Part shown: one piece after another, positions 9,162 to 19,100 of the stretch
How the letters are laid out: each line of letters opens with the position of its first letter
Position numbering within the stretch: position 1 is the stretch's first letter
NCBI GenBank assembly: GCA_947385085.1
Contig: CANDJN010000002.1
Span: 1 to 64,000 of the forward strand
DNA: 64,000 nt
Source: an uncultured Erysipelotrichaceae bacterium
GTDB lineage: Bacteria; Bacillota_I; Bacilli_A; Erysipelotrichales; Erysipelotrichaceae
Direction of reading: 5' to 3'
Program-made: the position numbers and the translations under genes
The notes under the pieces: model-generated
The model's input: only the letters and a program-made list of their open reading frames with translations
What the model was told of the DNA's origin: nothing
The model's database searches: none

Positions 9162-10961
9162 TTAGTTCGCGCTTTCCTTCATCACATTCTGAATCTGTGC
9201 GATAGCCGCGTCAAGCGTCGTCTGATCCGGTATCATCACATAGGAATAAGTGCCGTTGGCAGGACACCAGTCCGTACTGCCTTCTCCGTTCACCGATTGT
9301 TGGGTGAATGTCCAGTCTCCCCCTTCATTGATTTGCCTGCGAATGATCGAGGTCATTTCCTCTTTGGTCATATTCGTTTGGAAGTTGTTGCTGACGGCAT
9401 CCATAATACCGGAATAGCCGGTGATGATCGCCGGTGACATCGCCTGATCCAAAATAGCTTCAAGGACAATCATCTGATTGCGTCCGCGCTGACGGTCACC
9501 ATCCGCATAAGCGTGACGCTCACGGGCAAATTTCAATGCCGTATTGCCATACATATGAAGATATCCCGCCGGAATCAAGGTACCGTCGACACCGGAATAA
9601 AAACCGATTTCATTGTACACATCAATGCCGCCGATCGCATCCACTATGTTTTCCAAGGAGGAAAAGTTTACGCGTCCATAATAATTTATGGTAATGCCGA
9701 GTAAATTTTCAACGCTTTCAACCGTACAATCCACCCCGAAAATACCGGTATGCGTCAGCTTATCATATTGATTACCCTGACATGTCTGCGCCACATAGTA
9801 ATCGCGGGGAATACTGGTCAACAGTATTTTGTGGGTTTGCGGATTCACCGTAGCGATCATATTGACATCCGAACGCGACTTGGTCGCAATCGGCCCGTAT
9901 GTATCAATACCGCTGATATATATATTGTATGAGTCACGATTCACATCCACCTGAGAACCGATCTTCTTCACTTCTTTTTCAATTTTAAATGTATAAATGA
10001 CCTTCGTATCGTTATCAAATTTGGGATGTTCTTCATCCAATAAGCTGCGATACGCTTCATTTAAGATCATCGCATCGACTTCTTTATCAAGCAAAGCGCC
10101 GGCGACTTCATTCATACTCGTGTAGGCCTTTGTATTTACCTCATGTTTAAGCTGTTTTTTGATGTCCTCCAATGTCTGTTTCGTATTATTCACATCTATT
10201 TTCTCAGCGATCGCAAAGGTTCCATCCTCTACATCCTTGAGTTCTTCTGCCGGATTGTCCTTTCTGACTACGACTGATATGATTTCATATTCTTTATCGC
10301 CTGCTTCGATGGTGATATGGTCAATCGCCTGATTTGCCTGTTGAAAATACCAGGAGCCAACGCAAAACAGTATCGTGATCACACTGATCAATACGTTGGT
10401 GAGAATGCGGTTGATCTTGGCAATCCGCTTGCTGAATAGGATCCAGCACAAGCCCGTTAGTAATAAGACAAACACCAGCCCAAGTAATATCACATAGCGA
10501 AGCGGCAAGATTTGAAAGCTGATTAAATTGGCAATAAATACGATCATAGAAATTGCCAATGCCATAATGAAGTAAGTGTTGATATTGGTAAAGATTTTCT
10601 TGGCAAACTCCTTGAAAGAGCGCTTGGGCGTTGTGATTTTTTTACTTTCTTTCTGTCTTTTTTCTTCGATCGTTTGTCGTGAAGAAGCATCCTTTTTTCG
10701 CTCTTTGTGAAGCGGCTTTTTGTCCGCATCCGCTTTGTTTTCGTCATGCTTTTCGCGGTGTGCGTCATTTTCTTTTGGCTTAGCCTCTTCCCCTGTTGCT
10801 TTCGCTTCTTTTACTTTGCTTTCTTTTTCTGTTTGATCCGTTTTTTTATCTTGTATCGTTTTTTTTGTATCAACGCTTTTTTCGTTGTTCGTTTCTTCCT
10901 TCGTTACCACTGTATCTTCTATTTCTGTATTTTCTGCTTTTTTCTTATCATTGTTTTCCAT
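9162..10961 (-). CDS. LCP family wall-polymer transferase with a long charged cytoplasmic tail
   Basis: 599 residues. The first ~125 residues are almost entirely K, E, D, T and Q and are predicted to be cytoplasmic and disordered. Three hydrophobic segments follow (about 130-215), and then an extracellular accessory domain and LCP core (RSDVNMIATVNP, LLTSIPRDYYV, RERHAYADGDRQRGRNQ). The core closely parallels its neighbour, but the long charged tail is unique to this copy. Family-2 glycosyltransferases lie upstream, in keeping with a wall-polysaccharide locus. Confidence 0.88.
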   Translation of the reverse strand: MENNDKKKAENTEIEDTVVTKEETNNEKSVDTKKTIQDKKTDQTEKESKVKEAKATGEEAKPKENDAHREKHDENKADADKKPLHKERKKDASSRQTIEEKRQKESKKITTPKRSFKEFAKKIFTNINTYFIMALAISMIVFIANLISFQILPLRYVILLGLVFVLLLTGLCWILFSKRIAKINRILTNVLISVITILFCVGSWYFQQANQAIDHITIEAGDKEYEIISVVVRKDNPAEELKDVEDGTFAIAEKIDVNNTKQTLEDIKKQLKHEVNTKAYTSMNEVAGALLDKEVDAMILNEAYRSLLDEEHPKFDNDTKVIYTFKIEKEVKKIGSQVDVNRDSYNIYISGIDTYGPIATKSRSDVNMIATVNPQTHKILLTSIPRDYYVAQTCQGNQYDKLTHTGIFGVDCTVESVENLLGITINYYGRVNFSSLENIVDAIGGIDVYNEIGFYSGVDGTLIPAGYLHMYGNTALKFARERHAYADGDRQRGRNQMIVLEAILDQAMSPAIITGYSGIMDAVSNNFQTNMTKEEMTSIIRRQINEGGDWTFTQQSVNGEGSTDWCPANGTYSYVMIPDQTTLDAAIAQIQNVMKESAN

Positions 10962-11023
10962 ATATCATCCATATCCTTTATCATCATTCCTGTATTCAAA
11001 CAAATCGCAATTATTATACTATA

Positions 11024-11983
11024 TTATGATTCTTTTTCCAACTTGTTATGCTTACAAGCGTATAGAAAATCCACAATCATACCGCGATAAGATACAACCT
11101 GATGGTAAAGGCGCATATGTTTCAGGCAATAGATCCATGCCCTTAATCTGCGCTCATGTAACAAGGCATAGCGCTGCTCATAAAAGGCATGATGTATTTC
11201 AAACTGCATTATTTGACTTTCATCCATCTGTGACTCATAATCCTTACATGCCTGAATATAATCCCACATCGTCTGCGCATTTTTTGCCCGTTCATTGGCA
11301 TAGACATGATTTTTCTTATTCATGCGATCATTGCCAGTCGTATTCGCATCATGTATGCGGTAACGGATCAGCGGCTGATTGACATAGAATAGGCCATGAC
11401 GCATTGCCGCAATCATGTTAATCTCCCAGTCATGCGTGCTTGTAAAGGTGCTTGTCTGTAGGTATATATCACTAATTTCCTTGCGAAATGCCATCGTGCA
11501 GCCCATCGAGATATTATGCTTTAGTATTTCAGAAAACGATATCTCTCGGTATTCGTCAATGACCATCGCCGGTTGCGGCGGTGTCTTCAGTAGGCTGCCG
11601 TTTTCATCCACATATTCCGCAGTGCTGTTTAAGCAGGCAGCCTGTGGGTGTGTGCTTAACCATGTGCTCATATACCGAATTTTATCAGGACTCCAAATGT
11701 CATCCTGATCGCATAGGAAAATAAATTCTCCCTCGCTCATTCGCAGTGCATCCGCAAAATTGCGGATATAGCCAACCCGCTGTTTTTGAATAAATATTTT
11801 TATAATGGAAGGATAACGATGTTGATAATCACGCAATATTGACAATGTATCGTCGTTTGATGCATCATCATAAATGATCAGTTCATCCATGATGCGTGTC
11901 TGCGCAAACAACGAATCCAGCTGCTCGGACAAAAATCGTGTGCCGTTATAGGTTGCCATGACAACACTGATACGCTGTTTCAT
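11024..11983 (-). CDS. Glycosyltransferase family 2 (rhamnosyltransferase-like)
   Basis: 319 residues with a GT-A nucleotide-sugar domain: start MKQRISVVMATYNGTRFLSEQLDSL, then IIYDDASNDDT and the metal-binding FLCDQDDIW near residue 95. The C-terminal half resembles rhamnosyltransferases of surface polysaccharide clusters (HDWEINMIAA, LIRYRIH). It probably acts at the cytoplasmic membrane face on a lipid-linked glycan. It is 19 bases from a second GT2 gene, with a GGAGAGG ribosome site between them. The acceptor and sugar are unknown. Confidence 0.8.
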   Translation of the reverse strand: MKQRISVVMATYNGTRFLSEQLDSLFAQTRIMDELIIYDDASNDDTLSILRDYQHRYPSIIKIFIQKQRVGYIRNFADALRMSEGEFIFLCDQDDIWSPDKIRYMSTWLSTHPQAACLNSTAEYVDENGSLLKTPPQPAMVIDEYREISFSEILKHNISMGCTMAFRKEISDIYLQTSTFTSTHDWEINMIAAMRHGLFYVNQPLIRYRIHDANTTGNDRMNKKNHVYANERAKNAQTMWDYIQACKDYESQMDESQIMQFEIHHAFYEQRYALLHERRLRAWIYCLKHMRLYHQVVSYRGMIVDFLYACKHNKLEKES

Positions 11984-12002
11984 TCACATCCTCTCCTTTC
12001 GC

Positions 12003-12917
12003 TTATATGTGATAGCCGCCTAATAGATACAGGACATAGAATAGCATCGTTTCAACCTTTTTCTGTCGATATACATTCGCATGACATAAATAGTAGAAGC
12101 GTGTAAATACATTCCGCTGTGACTCCAATAAGTTTGTGAGCTCTTCCAGCTGATCATCCGGCAGCTCGTATGCGAAATGATCATAGAATTCCTGATCTTG
12201 CCGCGTGATTTCCTTTGCCTTCGCCTTCATCACACGGCGGATCCGCTCCGTAAACCAACCGAATGCGCCATGCCCATATCCGATTTCATTGGTCGTATGC
12301 TGGCGATAGTATGTATGCGGCTCATTATCAAAGGCAACCTGGCCGAATGTGATCGCAAGCAGCGCCAACCAAAAATCATGGACAACGATGTTATTGACAT
12401 TGACCGGATGCTCATTCACAAAGTCAACCATTGCCTGATTGAATACCTGCGCATGTCCGGGCATAATGTTTTGAATCAACACGTTATAAAAGGACAACTC
12501 TTTTAAACATTTCTGAGTTGTACCCAGCGCTTTCATGTTGTTATCGACAAGCTGAGAACACGATGCATAAAGTGCCGGACGTTCTTGATCCATTTGATCC
12601 AGCGAACGAACAGCACATGCCAGCTTTTCTTTGAGCCAAATATCATCCTGATCCGCAAACGCATAGTATTCATAGCCCTGTGCCCGTTCTAACAGCGAAA
12701 AAAAGCTTCGGACAACGCCGACATTTTCACCACGGATCACGGTAATCTGCGGATAGTGTTTCGCATAGGCATCCAGTATCGATAATGTCAAATCAATGGA
12801 ACCATCATCACGTACTAATATATCCGCTGGTTCACTTTGGTAAAGAATGCTGTCGAGTTGTTCTCGAAGATAGGCTTCTCCGTTATATGTCGACATCAAT
12901 ACGAGTATTCGATTCAT
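12003..12917 (-). CDS. Glycosyltransferase family 2
   Basis: 304 residues, beginning MNRILVLMSTYNGEAYLREQLDS, with VRDDGSIDLT and the DXD-type FADQDDIW. The C-terminal part (VHDFWLALLAITFG, TYYRQHTTNEIGYG) is the arrangement seen in rhamnosyltransferase-like GT2 enzymes. It is the first gene of a two-gene unit with the following GT2. The two share the fold but not close sequence, so they probably add successive sugars to one glycan. Confidence 0.8.
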   Translation of the reverse strand: MNRILVLMSTYNGEAYLREQLDSILYQSEPADILVRDDGSIDLTLSILDAYAKHYPQITVIRGENVGVVRSFFSLLERAQGYEYYAFADQDDIWLKEKLACAVRSLDQMDQERPALYASCSQLVDNNMKALGTTQKCLKELSFYNVLIQNIMPGHAQVFNQAMVDFVNEHPVNVNNIVVHDFWLALLAITFGQVAFDNEPHTYYRQHTTNEIGYGHGAFGWFTERIRRVMKAKAKEITRQDQEFYDHFAYELPDDQLEELTNLLESQRNVFTRFYYLCHANVYRQKKVETMLFYVLYLLGGYHI

Positions 12918-13047
12918 GGTATCCCGCTTTCCTTATTCTTTCCTATATATTATGTATAGTGTACCATATTTCCCCTCGCTTCTCAATTCGTCTTGCGTTT
13001 TCATGCTGTGATCATTTTATCCATTTCTGTCAAAATGAGCAAACGGC

Positions 13048-13096
13048 AAAAAAGCAAGCAGCTTTTTCATCCATGATAAATGATGCTTCTGCTTGC
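13048..13096 (-). terminator. Terminator of the ABC-2 exporter operon
   Basis: On the minus strand GCAAGCAG (13096-13089) and GCTGCTTGC (13062-13054) pair across a partly paired loop and are followed by six T. It lies about 28 bases after the permease stop. Confidence 0.75.
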
Positions 13097-13123
13097 ACTT
13101 ACATATAATATTTTTTCGTTAGC

Positions 13124-13876
13124 TTATGTCCAGTCTTTTCTTTTATAGATAGCTGCTCCAATCGTGATGCAAACAAACGCGACGATTCCTAAAATGATGA
13201 GTTCCCTTTGATGCATGACAAGGGTATCACCGGCAAAGACTCCCTGCATCAAGTCAACCGCATAGCTCATTGGCAAAAGGTCGGATATTCTTTTTATCGC
13301 ATCGGGAAACATCATATCCGGCATCGTCGCTCCGGATAAAAACAACATAATAAAATAGCATAGATAGCACAATAGGGTAGTAGTTTTTGAATCTTGTCCG
13401 ATCGCTGAAAAAAGAAAGCCCATGGAGAATAATGACGTGATGGATATGAATAGGCACACGCATATCGCTATGAAGTCACCTTTTATCTGAATATCGTAAA
13501 ACAGTCTTCCCGCAATCAACAAAATAGCGATACCAATCAGCGTCATGATAAGGTTAATGACAACCTGTGCCAGCATAACGTTTCTTTTTCCAGCCGGTGA
13601 AGCATCAAAACGCTTATAGATTTTTTTCTCTTGATAGCCGGATAACGTCAGGGGCAACGACATCAATCCAGTGACACCGATTACCATAACCGTATATGCC
13701 GGTACGGATACATCCATCATATTCATGGCCGCCCCTTCATAAATAGGCATATTGCCAAAGATGCCGCCAAACAGCACCAGCATCAATAATGGAAATACCA
13801 GGGTAAAGAAACAGCTGAAAAAATCGCGTATAAACAGTCGCGTTTCAACCTTACACAACATCGCAAATGCCTTCAT
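13124..13876 (-). CDS. ABC-2 type exporter permease
   Basis: 250 residues with six predicted membrane helices and the usual ABC-2 layout: a cytoplasmic N-terminus, a coupling loop with GYQEKKIYKRFDASPAGKRNVM, and a late conserved FLSGATMPDMMFPD stretch. Start and upstream stop overlap (ATGA) with the ATPase gene. The exported substrate is not visible. The divergent LytTR regulator suggests a stress- or peptide-responsive pump. Confidence 0.8.
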   Translation of the reverse strand: MKAFAMLCKVETRLFIRDFFSCFFTLVFPLLMLVLFGGIFGNMPIYEGAAMNMMDVSVPAYTVMVIGVTGLMSLPLTLSGYQEKKIYKRFDASPAGKRNVMLAQVVINLIMTLIGIAILLIAGRLFYDIQIKGDFIAICVCLFISITSLFSMGFLFSAIGQDSKTTTLLCYLCYFIMLFLSGATMPDMMFPDAIKRISDLLPMSYAVDLMQGVFAGDTLVMHQRELIILGIVAFVCITIGAAIYKRKDWT

Positions 13877-14646
13877 AACAATCCCTCCATCGTAAGTCCT
13901 GCCGTTTTCGGCGCAATCCTTAAATAAAGCTGTTCTAATGTGAGATTATCCGCCCATTGATCACGGGGAATGCGCATTTTTACATATTCGCGGAATTCCA
14001 GCTTCGTTCCATAAAACAGCTGCTTGCCTTTTTCTAAATAGAGCATTTTATCCGCAAGGGCTTCTACTTCATCAAGATAATGTGAAACCATTATCATCGC
14101 TACCCCACTGCTTTTGATGGCATTAAGGCCAGTCCAAAGATTCGCTCTTACCTCCGGATCCAATCCCGTCGTCAATTCATCTAATACCAGAAGCCTGGGA
14201 CGTCCTATAAGCGATAGTAATATCGCTAAGCGTTGTTTTTCTCCACCGGATAATTTATTAACATATCGCTTTCTTTTTTCATATAGTCCCAGCTGTTTTA
14301 ACAACAATGTCCAGTCCGCACTCTTCTCATAAAAGCTCGCAAACAGCTCACATAGTTCAGCCACCTTGATTTTTGAGAAGTATTCCGCTTCCTGAAGCTG
14401 AACGCCCATTTTTTTATAGATAGTACTTCGATGCAGCCACGGATCTTGTCCAAACACTTTAATAACACCGCTGCTTGGTTTCCTTAATCCTTCGATACAC
14501 TCCACACTAGAGGTTTTGCCCGATCCATTCTGTCCGATGATCGCTAATATTTCACCGGCTTTCAGTGTAAAGGTTACATTATGAACCGCATGTAAGCTAT
14601 TATAGAAAAGATTTAGATTTTCTACTTGTACTATTGTTTCTGCCAT
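13873..14646 (-). CDS. ABC exporter ATP-binding protein
   Basis: A 257-residue ATPase with Walker A GQNGSGKTS near 38-46, signature LSGGEKQR and Walker B LLVLDELTTGLDP. The frame is open up to 14757, but the ATG at 14646 has a perfect AGGAGG site at 7-base spacing and begins the standard MAETIVQVENL domain start. It pairs with the adjacent ABC-2 permease. The promoter lies in the intergenic region shared with the LytTR gene. Confidence 0.85.
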   Translation of the reverse strand: MAETIVQVENLNLFYNSLHAVHNVTFTLKAGEILAIIGQNGSGKTSSVECIEGLRKPSSGVIKVFGQDPWLHRSTIYKKMGVQLQEAEYFSKIKVAELCELFASFYEKSADWTLLLKQLGLYEKRKRYVNKLSGGEKQRLAILLSLIGRPRLLVLDELTTGLDPEVRANLWTGLNAIKSSGVAMIMVSHYLDEVEALADKMLYLEKGKQLFYGTKLEFREYVKMRIPRDQWADNLTLEQLYLRIAPKTAGLTMEGLL

Positions 14647-14725
14647 ATTGATTCCTCCTGATTTCATTTTATAATGCTTATAAATAAGAAACAATGAAAT
14701 ACAAGGAAGCCGTACTGAATCATGT

Positions 14726-14784
14726 ATAAGTGGTCGATTTCCATGTACAAAATGCACTTATGTAAGGCAAGGTCATGGTATAAT
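14726..14784 (+). promoter_or_regulatory. Promoter of the LytTR gene with an inverted repeat
   Basis: A TATAAT box lies at 14779-14784. The -35 region is poor, as in activated promoters. ATAAGTG (14726-14732) and CACTTAT (14755-14761) form an inverted repeat whose right arm covers the -35 position. This could be the binding site of the LytTR protein itself or of another regulator. The box is seen; the operator role is inferred. Confidence 0.45.
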
Positions 14785-14806
14785 ATTTAGGAAAAGAGGC
14801 ATGTTT

Positions 14807-15256
14807 ATGAAAGTTGAATGCAAGATCAGTGATGATTATAAAGAACCCTATGCGATTCTGCATATTAATAAGATCACTCCTGCGATCACTGAAATTATTT
14901 CTATTTTGGAGAATGAATCATCGCAAACACAGCCGCTGACGATGACAAAAGAGCGGAAAACGTATTTTATCAAATCGGAGGAGCTATCGCTGGTGCGCAG
15001 TGAAGGCAGGGAAATTGTCTGTTATGACCAGCAAAAAAACCGCTATGTATTGGATAAACCGCTTTATGAATGGGAACGGATTCTCGGTGTTCCCTTTGTT
15101 AGAATTTCTAAATCAACGATTGTCAACATGCATCATATCAGTCATGTGGAGGCAAGTTTCAACGGCACAATGGAGCTGGTCATGAAAAACGGAATCATGG
15201 ACTATATTTCCAGAAGCTATCGAAAGAGTTTTAAGGAAAGGCTGGGGTTATTATGA
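14807..15256 (+). CDS. LytTR-family DNA-binding regulator
   Basis: About 149 residues. The C-terminal half is a LytTR domain (YFIKSEELSLVRSEGREIVCY, FVRISKSTIVNMHHISHVEASFNGTMELVMKNG). There is no receiver domain, so it is not a classical response regulator. I chose the second ATG (14807), which is better spaced from the AAGAGG site than the one at 14801. It overlaps the next gene (DUF3021) by 4 bases. LytTR-DUF3021 pairs usually sit beside ABC-2 exporters, as here, and control them. Confidence 0.82.
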   Translation: MKVECKISDDYKEPYAILHINKITPAITEIISILENESSQTQPLTMTKERKTYFIKSEELSLVRSEGREIVCYDQQKNRYVLDKPLYEWERILGVPFVRISKSTIVNMHHISHVEASFNGTMELVMKNGIMDYISRSYRKSFKERLGLL

Positions 15257-15708
15257 AACAAATGATTAAACTCGTCAGTAAATATATTTTTTATGGTATT
15301 TCCCTTGGTTGTACTTCCTTTGTATTGATGTGTTTATCCTTTCATCTCTTTGGTGGTGAAGCCTTTTTGGCAATGATTTTTGAAGAATTTGCCAGACAGT
15401 CCATCGGCGCTATGGTGATAGGAATCGCCTGTGGCGGAACCGCTATTATCTATCAGTTTGACAAGCCCAGTGCGATGGTAAAAACCATCATACATTTTAG
15501 TGTTGGTATGGTAGTTTTTTATCCCACGGCGATCTCTTTAGGCTGGATTCCTTTTCATCCTGATCAAATCATTTATACTGTCTTGCAGTTTCTAGGTTCC
15601 TGTGGAATTTTCATGATCATATGGCTATGTTTCTATTTGTTTAACCGCAATGAAGCGAAAATGATTAATGAAAGGCTAAAGGAATTGAACAGAAGCAGTA
15701 ATCCATGA
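15253..15708 (+). CDS. DUF3021 membrane protein, partner of LytTR
   Basis: 151 residues with four predicted helices: SKYIFYGISLGCTSFVLMCLSF, QSIGAMVIGIACGGTAIIYQF, IIHFSVGMVVFYPTAISLGWIP and FLGSCGIFMIIWLCFYL. Size, topology and translational coupling to a LytTR gene match the DUF3021 family, whose members are thought to hold the LytTR partner inactive at the membrane. Mechanism is inferred from the pairing. Confidence 0.75.
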   Translation: MKQMIKLVSKYIFYGISLGCTSFVLMCLSFHLFGGEAFLAMIFEEFARQSIGAMVIGIACGGTAIIYQFDKPSAMVKTIIHFSVGMVVFYPTAISLGWIPFHPDQIIYTVLQFLGSCGIFMIIWLCFYLFNRNEAKMINERLKELNRSSNP

Positions 15709-15727
15709 TGGCTTGATATTGATTTAT

Positions 15728-15760
15728 GAAATAAAATAAGCTCGCCTTGCAAAGGTGAGC
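15728..15760 (-). terminator. Hairpin terminator downstream of the DUF4143 remnant
   Basis: GCTCGCC (15740-15746) pairs with GGTGAGC (15754-15760). On the minus strand it is followed by TTATTTTATTTC. It may also stop the plus-strand LytTR operon, though without a good T-run in that direction. Confidence 0.5.
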
Positions 15761-15788
15761 GTTGCTGATTGCGTGATTTGTTTCCATT

Positions 15789-15968
15789 TCAAATACAAAA
15801 TACGGCATAAAGAGGAACCATCTTTTTATTATCCTCAAGGCCGAAGTTCTTGGACGAGAGCTTGATCGCATAATCGGGTTTGTAAGTTTCCATATAGACC
15901 TTTAGACTCTTTGCCCGGTTACGTTTCACGAGTGTTAATGGAGTATGCAGTTCGGAGATTTTCCCTTT
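15789..15968 (-). pseudogene. C-terminal remnant of a DUF4143-type AAA ATPase
   Basis: The minus strand encodes KISELHTPLTLVKRNRAKSL and then a segment through YKPDYAIKLSSKNFGLED to VPLYAVFCI, followed by a stop at 15789. This is the nuclease-like tail typical of ATP-binding DUF4143/DUF4062-neighbour proteins. Stops lie immediately upstream (near 15990) and the rest of the gene, about 350 residues, is missing. It is a decayed fragment between the LytTR operon and the giant surface protein. Confidence 0.65.
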
Positions 15969-16025
15969 GCCATATATGCCAGAAGGTAACGAAAAAAAGC
16001 TATTAACGTATGGGGTTCAGCGTAG

Positions 16026-16058
16026 AAAAACAGGGAAAATCATTATGATTCACCCTGT
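16026..16058 (-). terminator. Terminator of the giant surface-protein gene
   Basis: On the minus strand ACAGGG...CCCTGT (16058 to 16030) form the base of a 13-base imperfect stem, followed by five T. Confidence 0.75.
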
Positions 16059-16114
16059 CTCAATAAGTCTACTTTGATAGCCATTTTGATATTAAAATGT
16101 ATCTTTCAGTATAC

Positions 16115-19100
16115 CTATTCTTCTTGTTTTCTTTTGTATAGGATTAGTAACATCATTCCGATTGATATACATCCCAAACCCATATACATCATCATATTTG
16201 TCGTATCTCCCGTTAACGCGCCACCCATGTTAGCTCCCGGATAATAAGCTCCTTTGACATCCGTATCAATCGGTTCTTGTTCATCCACATCACCGATGAT
16301 CGTAAACTGTCCTAATTGATTTGTCTCATAGATTAAGTAACCATCTTCAAAGGTTGCGTTTACCTTTTCATATCCACCGTTTTCATTTAGAATCAATAAA
16401 CCTGGATTCTTAATGTTGGATTTCACCGGCAATTTAACTTTTAATATTCCTTCCGGTTGTATCTCTGTGCCGTTCTTTAACAGCTTGACATCAAAGACTT
16501 GAATCACCCTTTGATCTTTCATTAAGTCTTTTGCTTTCTCGGTTACTTCTGCTTTTTTATCCTTAGTAATGTCCGTTACTTTCAATATCGTATCGTTACT
16601 GAATTCTCCATCCGGATATTCTACCTTAACACCATTGTCCACCAATTCATTATTCACATCCGGCTTTAATCCTGTCATCGTTTGGAATTTGGTTCCGTTT
16701 GCTTCAAACACCGTATCATCAATTTCCCACCGATCCATTTTCTTGATATGGGTGTCAGCCTTCCCATCCTTGTCTTCATCCACATTGATGTCCGATATTC
16801 CATCGCCATCGCTGTCAATATCAATATCCGGTATTCCATTATGGTTCAGGTCAATGTTGATATCCGGTCTGCCGTCATGATCCAAATCAACATTGATATT
16901 AGGAATCAATGAGGAATCTGTGCAGTATTCTTCTGCCTGATCACTGACACAAACAGTAGGCTTCCATTTGGTGACCTTGACAATATTCAAATCTGGCTTG
17001 CCATCGTCATCCTGATCAATGTTAATATCCGCAACACCATCTCCATCACTGTCGATATTCAGATCCGGTTTGCCATCCCCATTCACATCAACATTTAATT
17101 TGATCCATTTTCCATCATCATCTTTGCCTAAGACAATGTTCAGATCAGGACATCCATCGCCATCCGGATCATTAAAGTCTGGCTTCCCGTCCCCATCTTC
17201 ATCCACATCAATCTTTTTGAGTATAACTTCATGACAGCTTTCTGTTCCTTCATTTCCTGCTTTGTCAGTTGGAATAACGCATACCTTATAGGTTCCTGTT
17301 GTTTCACTGATCGTGATGCTGGCTTTTTCATCCGTAACCGTTAAGGTATCCTGCTTCATCGGAGTTCCATACGTCTTATCGCTGTCCTGCTTGTAAATCT
17401 TATAAGCAATACTTTCTGTACCTGATACATCCATCTGACCGTTTTTATCATCCGTTGTTATTTCAAACGTCGTTCCCGGTTTGAAGAAGATACCACCGCT
17501 TAGCTTATTAATAATATCCTGTAGCTTATTGTTGGAATCCTTTGCCTTGATGTTCTTTACCTTTGAAGCTGTTTTATCAATCTTGATCGTTTCTTTCTTT
17601 TCGGAAGTAATCGCTCCGCTGTCCTTCTTCATCCAGAAGCTCTGTTCATTGTTTCCTTCTTGGGTTACTGATACAAAGCACTTGTTCCAGCTGCTTTGAT
17701 CCTTGGATAGATTCACGTATTCATTATGATCCGATATAATATGCACATCTTGGTTTGTCCAATCGCTCTTGTATGGCTGGCCATCATCCGTTTCCATATG
17801 ATACCAGTCATCCTCGATGTTTTCTTCCAAGATGGCCAGCGTTCCTTCCTCAAAGGTAAAGCTATAATTCGGATACGTCTTATTTAAATAAGCACTGTCT
17901 CCTTTGATTGGATAATCTCCTGCCGGACTTGTCATTTGTGCTGTTGTGCTTAGCTTGACATCACTTGCTTGAATGATGTCCTTTGTGCCATTCCACACCA
18001 CCAGTTGATCACTGAAATCCTCAAAGGTTAATGGTGGATTCGTTTCTCCTTTGTACTTCTCTTTATCTTCAATCGTAATCTCAATTTCTTTTGGCACCAC
18101 TGTAATCTGTTTCTTCACACTTAACGGTTTTTCACTATCCGCCGTTCTTGTGATCGTTACTGTTATTTTCTTTTTCCCGGTGATCTTGATCGCATCAAAT
18201 TCTGCGACGTTGCCATTCACCGTTGGACTTGTTATATAAGTCGTATCATCGACTGTAAAGGTATACTGTACATTGGTAGAGGCACTATCATCTTGTAGGC
18301 TTTCGATGGTAAAGCGTTCTCCATACTCCACCTCTCCGACATCACTAACCTCTAGGATGTTTTCATCGGGACCTAAGATATGCAGGGTGCCATCGGCTTC
18401 GCCTTTCTCATAGTTTCGATTGCCCTGTTTTACCACATGGATTGGAATATCAATGCCGCCATCCTTATCATAATCATAAGTGATCGTCGCTCCATCGGTT
18501 GTCTTAGCGATTTTCTTATCAATCGAACTGCTTACACTGATCAGTGTTTTTGTATCTTCGACATTCGCCCCACCGGCATTGCTTGATATATCCTGTGCAT
18601 CAATCACCGGAGTTACACTGCCCTTGCCGCTTGTCACATAGATTGGATCCTCCGCAAAGGATACGCTTTGTTTGGCTTTTGTAATGGTAATTGGCAATTC
18701 AATCGTTTTATCCTCATAATTACCGTTTGGATCATGACTGGTCGCTTCGACAATCACCTTGCCAATCTGCGTGCTCATACTCGCATTCAGAATATGAATT
18801 GTTCCATCGCTATCCACCGAAATCACATCGGTAGGGCTTGTATCCTTAAGCTTATAGGTCACCGTGCTTCCTGCCGGATTGCCTGTCGTATAAACGTTAA
18901 AGGTTCCGTTTGGTTCATACACTTTTTCATAAGCGTTATACTTGCCATTACTTCCTTTCGGCATTTCTTTAGATAAGGTCGAATCCGTTGTATAGATGAA
19001 GGTCTGTGCTCCTGCGGTTACCGTGAAGGTTAACTCCGCTTTGGCATCGGCTTGTCCGCTTGCGCCTTGTTTCTCTGCCACGATTGTGACAGTTCCGGTA

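Noticed and set aside
10707..11029. Overlapping Phe/Leu-rich plus-strand ORFs
   Set aside because: They are antisense to the Lys/Glu-rich tail of the LCP protein; AAA/GAA codons read backwards give Phe/Leu.
15665..15871. 68-residue minus-strand ORF
   Set aside because: It is an out-of-frame reading of the DUF4143 remnant.
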